Of a DNA stretch of 64,000 nucleotides, positions 58,552-64,000 are shown piece after piece. Numbering within the stretch: position 1 is the stretch's first letter; every line of letters starts with the position of its first letter. The position numbers and the translations under genes were made by a program. The stretch covers positions 558,001-622,000 of the forward strand of contig NZ_JBNIEU010000002.1 in the NCBI RefSeq assembly GCF_049985285.1, written 5' to 3'. The stretch comes from Aestuariirhabdus sp049985285 (GTDB taxonomy: Bacteria; Pseudomonadota; Gammaproteobacteria; Pseudomonadales; Aestuariirhabdaceae). The notes under the pieces were generated by a model. The model ran no database searches. It worked only from the letters and a program-made list of their open reading frames with translations, and had not been told where the DNA came from.

Positions 58552-59189
58552 CAGTGTTGATACCTCCGATGTGAGTTAACGGCGTTGAGCGGGGTTTCCA
58601 TGTCCGGTTTTCCCCATACAGTCCCTTCCGGCGGGCAGTGGGCCAGAAAACCGTCGGCGATGATGACGCACTCCTCTTCAAATTCGAGGCAGTAGACCTG
58701 GGTTGCCGGGGACAGCTGGCGCTGCTCAATGTGTTCTATATCGTACGCATTGATGAGGGGTGTGGCACCCTCATCCCGCTCTCCGGGTCGTTTTCGGTAC
58801 CCGTTATTCCAATGTAGCAGACGGCAGCCACTCAGGAGAGGTCCGAGTCTGTATCGCAAGCGATGGGAGCACGATACGTCTTGATTCAGGGTGCGCCAGC
58901 CATCGGTTGCAAGAAAGCGTTGGCTTTCGGTAAAGAAAGGCGCCTCGGCATTGAAACCGCATAGCCTGCGTGATCCCAGCCGCTGTACGGACAGGTTCAG
59001 GACCCGGGATACGCCGCCGAGATGGTTTTGCACCTCGTCACCCCGGTGCAGGCACGAGATGGGGAGTTGCCTGCCGTCGGCCATTAAGATGAGGGTAGGA
59101 GCGGTAAATCCGGGGCGATAACCGGTGTTTTCGGTAACCCCTGTAACTCTATGGGGGGCGGTGAATCGATGAGCGTGACGTCCTGTCAT
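58551..59189 (-). CDS. Hint-fold protein lacking self-cleavage residues
   Basis: 212 residues from ATG 59189, with CAGGAG 8 nt upstream. The Hint (hedgehog/intein) fold is seen in APTLILMADGRQLPISCLHRGDEV (normally begins with Cys), FFTESQRFLATDGWRTL (block B, normally TxxH) and ATQVYCLEF with ADGFLAHC (end, normally HN). Here the first position is Gly27, the block B His is Gln90, and the terminal Asn is Cys185 after His184. Such a protein should not splice or self-cleave. No partner domain is fused to it. The next gene is a coupled lipoprotein. Function unknown. Confidence 0.72.
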   Translation of the reverse strand: MTGRHAHRFTAPHRVTGVTENTGYRPGFTAPTLILMADGRQLPISCLHRGDEVQNHLGGVSRVLNLSVQRLGSRRLCGFNAEAPFFTESQRFLATDGWRTLNQDVSCSHRLRYRLGPLLSGCRLLHWNNGYRKRPGERDEGATPLINAYDIEHIEQRQLSPATQVYCLEFEEECVIIADGFLAHCPPEGTVWGKPDMETPLNAVNSHRRYQH

Positions 59190-59354
59190 GGTTAAGCTCC
59201 TGGTGCGAATTTTACGCACATTGGACGATTAGGCCACTGCCTGCGTTCCTGTATGGAGCCAAGTCTGGTCGATTTTTGTGCAGTTTGTGGTGACGGGAGT
59301 CACATAGGCACCGGAGTTACGCTAGCCCTGTGAACCGGTTCTCGCAACGGGGGC

Positions 59355-59738
59355 TCAGGGGCGTTCCAGTTTGATCTTTCGCCGTCCATAACCATGTTTG
59401 GAGTCATGCACTCGAATAATGACCGCATCCAGCGTTGGGGGCAGGCGCAGCGCGCTGAGACTGCGGGTGAAAGGCTGTTCGTCGACGTGGGGGTGTTGCA
59501 GCAGGCGTGTTGCCAGTACATTACCTTCGCTATCGATTACCTCCCAGCGGTCTGCGTAGTGATCCCACCCCTCGTCCCCGTGGCGAACGCTGACGCTGAT
59601 GGTATAGAACCCACTTCCCTGGGAGACTATCGTTGCCTTTATGGGGGTGGGTTCATTAGCATTCGCGGTTGTCGACAGGCCGACCCAGGCGAGCAGCAGT
59701 ATTAGGCAGGTCTGGCGAGCGAAGAGTTGTTGGCGCAT
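59355..59738 (-). CDS. Small secreted protein of unknown function
   Basis: 127 residues from ATG 59738. Signal peptide up to STTANA, then a beta-sandwich-like domain with TISVSVRHGDEGWDHYADRWEVID, LLQHPHVDEQPFTRSLSALRLP and VIIRVHDSKHGYGRRKIKLERP. The HADEGWDHYADRWEV-type motif is, from memory, conserved in a family of short secreted proteins of marine bacteria with no assigned function. It is 2 nt after the crotonase stop on the same strand, so cotranscription is likely. Confidence 0.7.
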   Translation of the reverse strand: MRQQLFARQTCLILLLAWVGLSTTANANEPTPIKATIVSQGSGFYTISVSVRHGDEGWDHYADRWEVIDSEGNVLATRLLQHPHVDEQPFTRSLSALRLPPTLDAVIIRVHDSKHGYGRRKIKLERP

Positions 59739-59740
59739 GA

Positions 59741-60568
59741 CTATCTGCCTTGGTATTGACCGGGGCGTTTCTGCAGAAAGGCGTTGACCGCCTCCATATG
59801 ATCTTCGGTATTGTGGCACATCCCCTGAAAACTGGCACAGAGGTCGAGGAAGTCGCCCAGGGGCTGGCGTTGAGCCATCTTTAGCAGGCGTTTGGTCATA
59901 CGCAGGGTTTGCGGGGGTTTGGCTGCAATGCTCTGGGCCATCTCCAGCGCTCGGGGTAGCAGTTGCTCGGCTTCTACCACCTCAAGCAGTATGCCCAGCT
60001 CTCGCGCTTCATCGGCTTTGACCAGTCGACCACTAAGGGTCAGTTCGGCCGCGCGCTGGTAGCCAATGAGTCGCTGCAGGAACCAGGCGCCACCATCGCC
60101 AGGGATGATGCCCAGATTGATAAAGGTTTCTCCAAGCAGAGTGTTCTCGCAACCGATACGGATATCGCACATGCAGCTGAGGTCAAATCCTGCACCGATG
60201 GCGGCTCCGTTGACGGCAGCGATGATCGGTATCTCTGCGCTCTCCATCGCCAGGGGCATACGCTGGATACCCTCGCGGTACTTCTGCTGTACCTCGAGCA
60301 CATTGCCACCGAAGGCACCGTCTCGGTGGGCATCGTCGCGCTCGGCCATCTCCTTGATGTTGCCGCCGGCAGAAAAGGCCGAGCCGGCACCGGTCATCAC
60401 CAATACCGATACCTCTGGGGTGCGGTTGGCCCATGTTACGGTGGTCACAATGTCATCGACCAGGGTTGTACCGGTGAGGGCATTGCGCACATCGTGGCGA
60501 TCAAAGGTTAACAGGGCAACCCGGCCCTCAAGGGTGAGACGGGCGTCGGTCAGGGTAGGCATATTCAT
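59741..60568 (-). CDS. Enoyl-CoA hydratase/crotonase family protein
   Basis: 275 residues from ATG 60568 (GCAGGAA upstream). Crotonase fold: VMTGAGSAFSAGGNIKEM (CoA oxyanion segment), VNGAAIGAGFDLSCMCDIRIG (second oxyanion loop), LLGETFINLGIIPGDGGAWFL. The first catalytic Glu can be in GET; at the second position the chain has Asp (PGDGG) instead of the usual Glu. So it may catalyse isomerisation or another crotonase reaction. It lies downstream of the acyl-CoA synthetase and is probably cotranscribed with it. Confidence 0.88.
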   Translation of the reverse strand: MNMPTLTDARLTLEGRVALLTFDRHDVRNALTGTTLVDDIVTTVTWANRTPEVSVLVMTGAGSAFSAGGNIKEMAERDDAHRDGAFGGNVLEVQQKYREGIQRMPLAMESAEIPIIAAVNGAAIGAGFDLSCMCDIRIGCENTLLGETFINLGIIPGDGGAWFLQRLIGYQRAAELTLSGRLVKADEARELGILLEVVEAEQLLPRALEMAQSIAAKPPQTLRMTKRLLKMAQRQPLGDFLDLCASFQGMCHNTEDHMEAVNAFLQKRPGQYQGR

Positions 60569-60605
60569 GGTAGGGTTCCTGCAAGGTTGGGGGGCCGGTA
60601 CGTTG

Positions 60606-62756
60606 TTAGCGGGTCGTATCGCCCAGGAGAATGCGTACATCGAGGATCTCTAATCCCTTTTCATACAGGATCACCGGGTTGAGTTCCAGTTCATCGATCT
60701 CGGGGTGGGCCAGTACCAGCGCAGAAAGGTTCAGCATCAGGTTGATCAAGGCATCGCGATCGATTGCTTTGCTGCCACGCACCCCTTGGAGAATCGCCTG
60801 TGCGCGGATTTCGTGCATCATCTCCATGGCGTCGCCGGGGCTCAGTGGCAAGGCTCGAAAACTCACATCGCGCAGCACCTCGACGTGTATTCCGCCCAGA
60901 CCAAACATCAGTACCGGGCCGAACTGGGGGTCGCGGGTAATGCCCAGGATGATCTCCACCCCCGGTTTTGCCATCGGCGACAATAGCACTCCTTCGATAT
61001 AGGCATCGTTACAGTAAAGGTGTGCATTGCTGATGATGCGGCTAAAGGCTTGCTGCAATGCCTGTTCGCCCGAGAGATTGAGCTCAACGCCACCGGCATC
61101 CGATTTATGAATAATCTGGGGGCTGACGACCTTCATCGCCAGTGGCTGGTTGCTGTAGGGTTGAGCAGCGGCCCATAGGGCGTCGGCGTCTTTTATGAGT
61201 AGGGCGGTGCCGGGCTCGATACCGTATAACTGCAACAGCTGGCGGCCACGATCCTCGGTCACCACTCGCTCTCCTTGTGCCATAACGCCTTTTAATAGCG
61301 CCTGCGCGGCGGAAACGGCCAGGGTAGGCTGCTTTTTCAGTGGTCCATCGATGGGGTTACGGCGGCGGACGGCACCATATTGGGACAATGCGCTGATACA
61401 GTGCACTGCAACTTCCAGCGAGTCCTGCACGGGGATGCCGTCCTCTTCCAGCAGGCTCAGGGCGTGGGTTCGGTGATGCTTGTAAACACTGTGCAATACC
61501 AGTGGTTTGTTATATTTTCGTTGTAAAGCCGTGAGCTCCCGGGCGGTGCGCTCCTCGGCCTCGGCCAGGGTGGCGGCAAAGCGCAATTGGTAGCCACCAA
61601 AGAGTCCCACCACCAGTACTCCGTCGACACCGGGGTCTGCCAGTAACAGTTCGCTGCAATCTCCAAAGAGTTCGGGGCGAGTATCGCTGGCACCAGCGAA
61701 ATCAACGGGGTTGTCGACCGGGGCCTGAGGACCCAGTAAAGCTTGCAAGTGTGCCCGAGTCTCATCTTGCAGGGTGGCCAGAGCCAGTCCCCGATCGCTG
61801 AGTTCATCGGCCGCGATGGTTGCGTGGCCGCCACCATCGGCGAGAATAGCGATGCGAGCCCCCCCTGCTACCGGTTGCATGGCGAGGGACTCGGCCACCG
61901 GAAGTAGGTGATCCGAGCGCTCTACCTGGATGACCCCGGCCTGGCGCATGACCCCTCGACACAGAGTAATATCGCCCGCCAATGCGCCGGTGTGGGAGCG
62001 AGCCGCACTCTGGCCGCTGAGAGTGCGGCCAGCCTTATAGAGTACGATCGGTTTGTGGCGGGAGACCTCGCGGGCGGCCTGCAAGAAGGCTTCGCCCTCG
62101 CGCAACCCTTCGATATAGGTGGCAATTACCCGGGTGTGTGGGTCGCTGTCGAAGTAGTGCAGGTACTCGTGAAAGGCGATATCCGCCTCGTTGCCGACCC
62201 CTATATAGCTGCTGAATCCGAGCTGCGGATGGCGCAGGCTTTCGGTGACCATCGATAGCGCCATATTGCCCGATTGCGAGAGCAACCCGACCGGACCCTG
62301 CCGCAGCTGCTGGAACCCTACCAAATTGCAGTTTCGTGAAGTATTGAACAGGCCCGAGGTGTTGGGGCCGACCAGACGTACGTCAAAACGGCGAGCGGCA
62401 GCGACGCACTCCTGCTCCAGGACTTTACCCTCAGCACCGCTTTCCGAAAATCCGGTGGCCAGGATGACGGCACCCTTAACACCAGCCACTCCACACTGCT
62501 CGATGATAGCGGGAACGGAATTCGCAGGGGTACAGATCAGCGCGAGGTCGGCGGCTGTTGGCACGTCGCTAACGGTGGCGTAGCAGGTCAGTCCCCGTAG
62601 CGTCGTAAGGCTCGGGTTAACCGGATAGATCTCGCCGTCAAAACCGTCCGCCAACAGCCGGGTAATGGCGTTGTAACCGCGCTTGGCCGGGTTCGCTGAT
62701 GCGCCGACCACCATAATGGAGTGAGGGGATAAAAAATTCAGGGCGTGATTGTTCAT
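60606..62756 (-). CDS. NDP-forming acyl-CoA synthetase (acetate-CoA ligase family)
   Basis: 716 residues from ATG 62756. CoA-binding domain near the N-terminus (SIMVVGASANPAKRGYNAI), succinyl-CoA-synthetase-like flavodoxin domain (GLLSQSGNMALSMVTESL), then the ATP-grasp domain at the C-terminus (PLAMKVVSPQIIHKSDAGGVELNL, FGPVLMFGLGGIHVEVLRDVSF, LELNPVILYEKGLEILDVRI). The phosphohistidine site is probably in ARSHTGALAGD. Such enzymes make an acyl-CoA from an acid plus ATP (or the reverse). No acetyltransferase domain is fused. It is flanked by two crotonase genes. Confidence 0.9.
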   Translation of the reverse strand: MNNHALNFLSPHSIMVVGASANPAKRGYNAITRLLADGFDGEIYPVNPSLTTLRGLTCYATVSDVPTAADLALICTPANSVPAIIEQCGVAGVKGAVILATGFSESGAEGKVLEQECVAAARRFDVRLVGPNTSGLFNTSRNCNLVGFQQLRQGPVGLLSQSGNMALSMVTESLRHPQLGFSSYIGVGNEADIAFHEYLHYFDSDPHTRVIATYIEGLREGEAFLQAAREVSRHKPIVLYKAGRTLSGQSAARSHTGALAGDITLCRGVMRQAGVIQVERSDHLLPVAESLAMQPVAGGARIAILADGGGHATIAADELSDRGLALATLQDETRAHLQALLGPQAPVDNPVDFAGASDTRPELFGDCSELLLADPGVDGVLVVGLFGGYQLRFAATLAEAEERTARELTALQRKYNKPLVLHSVYKHHRTHALSLLEEDGIPVQDSLEVAVHCISALSQYGAVRRRNPIDGPLKKQPTLAVSAAQALLKGVMAQGERVVTEDRGRQLLQLYGIEPGTALLIKDADALWAAAQPYSNQPLAMKVVSPQIIHKSDAGGVELNLSGEQALQQAFSRIISNAHLYCNDAYIEGVLLSPMAKPGVEIILGITRDPQFGPVLMFGLGGIHVEVLRDVSFRALPLSPGDAMEMMHEIRAQAILQGVRGSKAIDRDALINLMLNLSALVLAHPEIDELELNPVILYEKGLEILDVRILLGDTTR

Positions 62757-62793
62757 GAGTGTTGCTCGGTTATCGGTGGGTGGGTCGAAGTAT

Positions 62794-63582
62794 TCAGTTG
62801 CCCTTAAAGCGGGGCGGGCGTTTTTCGGCGAATGCGTCGACCCCCTCTTGCCAATCATTGCTGGTGGCGCAAAAACACATTCCCTCCAGCTCTGAGGTTA
62901 GTGCGCCATCGAGCCCCTGGGTGCCAAGCAGGTTGAGGTGTCGTTTGGCCAGAGCCATTGACAGTGGTGCCTTGTGCGCCAGATTAGTGGCAAATTCCAG
63001 CGCCTGTTGGCGGAAGTGTTGTTCACTCAGACGGCGGTTGGCGAGGCCGATTTTTAACGCCCGTTTGGCACTGATTCGCTCGCCATTGAAAATAAGTTCC
63101 CTTGCCTGTGCCAGCCCGACCAGACGTGGCAACAGATAGCTGACGCCGCCGCCGATAAAGGTGCCGATACTCACTTCCGGCAGGGCGAGCTGCGCCTGTT
63201 TGCTCATCAACAGGAAGTCACAGGCGATCGCCAACTCAGCGCCTGCGCCGATGGCATGGCCCTGTACCACGCACACAATCGGTTTTTCGAGGGTGAAAAG
63301 CCGTTTGCAGACTTGCTGTTCGCCGGCGAGGTATTGATGCTTGTCGAAAGCCGATCGTTCGCCACTGGCGTGAGCTTTCATATCAGCACCGACACAAAAG
63401 GCACGACCTTCGCCGGACAGTATCAACGCACGCACTTCAGGGTCGATTTCCGCGTGATGCAGGGCATCGAGGAGTTCGTCGTAGAGGGGTTTGATGACGG
63501 CATTGAGACGCTCGGGTCGGCTTAACCGAATCTCCATCACCGCACCGTGGCGCAATGTCTGAATGTAATGGTATTTCGTCAT
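62794..63582 (-). CDS. Second enoyl-CoA hydratase/crotonase family protein
   Basis: 262 residues. Crotonase fold: ALILSGEGRAFCVGADMKAH, VVQGHAIGAGAELAIACDFLL, LALPEVSIGTFIGGGVSYLLPRL. Glu of PEV is present, but the second catalytic Glu position is occupied by Gly (TFIGGG), so ordinary hydration is doubtful; a hydrolase- or isomerase-like reaction is possible. It lies 37 nt upstream of the acyl-CoA synthetase and 7 nt downstream of the RpiR-like regulator, on the same strand. Confidence 0.88.
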   Translation of the reverse strand: MTKYHYIQTLRHGAVMEIRLSRPERLNAVIKPLYDELLDALHHAEIDPEVRALILSGEGRAFCVGADMKAHASGERSAFDKHQYLAGEQQVCKRLFTLEKPIVCVVQGHAIGAGAELAIACDFLLMSKQAQLALPEVSIGTFIGGGVSYLLPRLVGLAQARELIFNGERISAKRALKIGLANRRLSEQHFRQQALEFATNLAHKAPLSMALAKRHLNLLGTQGLDGALTSELEGMCFCATSNDWQEGVDAFAEKRPPRFKGN

Positions 63583-63589
63583 GGGATGC

Positions 63590-64000
63590 TCAGTATTGGT
63601 CCTGAAGGTCGTTGATTAATTGCTCTCTGTGGCGTAGTGCTTTGACTGCACGTTCACCCAAATAGCGCGCGGTTTGGCTTAACAGACCTTCGATTAACAC
63701 CATATAGGCGGCCTGGCTGTTGCTAAAAAAAGCACCGGAGGTCGGTGATACGAATGGATATCGGGCATAGGCTGCCAGCGGGGAGCTGTGAGAATCAGTT
63801 ATGGCCACCAGTTCTGCACCTTGTCGGCTGGCATGCTCGGCGACACGAATTGTTTGCGCGCTGTAGGGCGCGCTGCCAATCAGTACCAGCAAATCGCCTT
63901 CGCGCAGTTTACTCAACCCGTGGGACAGTCCGTGTCCAGGCGTGTCCAGTAGTTCTACATCCTGGCGCAGCATGCCAAGGGTGTAGCTGAAGAAGCTGGC
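63590..64000 (-). CDS. RpiR/MurR-type transcriptional regulator (partial, 5' end outside window)
   Basis: Only the last 136 codons are inside the window. The sequence is a sugar isomerase (SIS) domain: FSYTLGMLRQDVELLDTPGHGL, GDLLVLIGSAPYSAQTIRVAEHASRQGAELVAITDSHSSPLAAYA. The N-terminal helix-turn-helix should lie beyond the right edge. RpiR regulators bind phosphosugars or related small ligands through the SIS domain. It is 7 nt from the crotonase gene and likely governs the acyl-CoA cluster. Confidence 0.85.
   Translation of the reverse strand, partial: ASFFSYTLGMLRQDVELLDTPGHGLSHGLSKLREGDLLVLIGSAPYSAQTIRVAEHASRQGAELVAITDSHSSPLAAYARYPFVSPTSGAFFSNSQAAYMVLIEGLLSQTARYLGERAVKALRHREQLINDLQDQY

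Noticed and set aside
1..64000. CRISPR array, tRNA or rRNA genes, prophage
   Set aside because: No spaced identical repeats, no cloverleaf-like sequences and no phage structural or integrase genes were found on reading both strands.

Overview
The window looks like a chromosomal segment of a marine or aquatic gammaproteobacterium. It is moderately GC-rich. The gene set points that way: DctB/DctD, YggL, SelO with a C-terminal Cys, DUF3144, DUF3010, a MarC protein, proteobacterial phosphoenolpyruvate carboxylase, GcvT, formate-THF ligase and glutathione-dependent formaldehyde oxidation. A PEP-CTERM exported protein implies an exosortase elsewhere in the genome. I saw no rRNA, tRNA, CRISPR array, prophage or intact insertion sequence. 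Genus-level placement is not supported by what I can see.

Left part (1-6743, all minus): a possible single transcription unit runs from a retropepsin-like lipoprotein through a 7TM inactive-transglutaminase protein and a RimK-like ATP-grasp ligase (tightly spaced or overlapping), then a 7TMR-DISM receptor with a degenerate GGDEF-like domain, PPK2 polyphosphate kinase and a LEA-type lipoprotein cut by the window edge. Divergent from it are pyruvate kinase and a TauE/SafE permease. From 9.6 to 18.3 kb come a PotF-like polyamine-binding protein converging on a PuuB-like oxidase, a c-type haem protein, a coupled lipoprotein / class II aldolase / lipoprotein operon of unknown role, and a CBS protein beside a SulP transporter. 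DctB/DctD (overlapping by 4 nt) and SelO follow, then a KamA-family radical SAM enzyme.

Middle part: 24.6-26.4 kb is the clearest accessory stretch, with a long non-coding leader, a YcxB-like protein, an IS3-type transposase remnant and a mosaic of dispersed repeats that reaches the stop codon of a beta-propeller protein gene. After it come pirin, DoxX, endonuclease IV, small unknown genes, a solitary periplasmic binding protein, MarC, TraB/GumN, GcvT, a META lipoprotein, formate-THF ligase, RsuA and PEP carboxylase. A near-perfect class II FNR/Anr promoter precedes a periplasmic rhodanese, followed by a chemotaxis receptor.

Right part: small housekeeping and unknown genes, then a PEP-CTERM gene behind a well-spaced sigma-54 promoter, formaldehyde detoxification (class III ADH plus S-formylglutathione hydrolase), two cobalamin genes, YggL with a twin PCP-reductase-like protein, a Cys-rich two-CW protein, and a translationally coupled pair made of a Hint-fold protein lacking its self-cleavage residues and a surface-antigen lipoprotein. 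The window ends in an acyl-CoA gene cluster (two crotonases, an NDP-forming acyl-CoA synthetase) headed by an RpiR-type regulator that is cut by the right edge.

The best candidates for something new are the dead-Hint/lipoprotein pair (58180-59189), the lipoprotein-aldolase-lipoprotein operon (13120-15922), and the coupling of the retropepsin/7TM/ATP-grasp module to a receptor and PPK2. All functional statements are from reading the translated sequences and remembered family features; no search was run.
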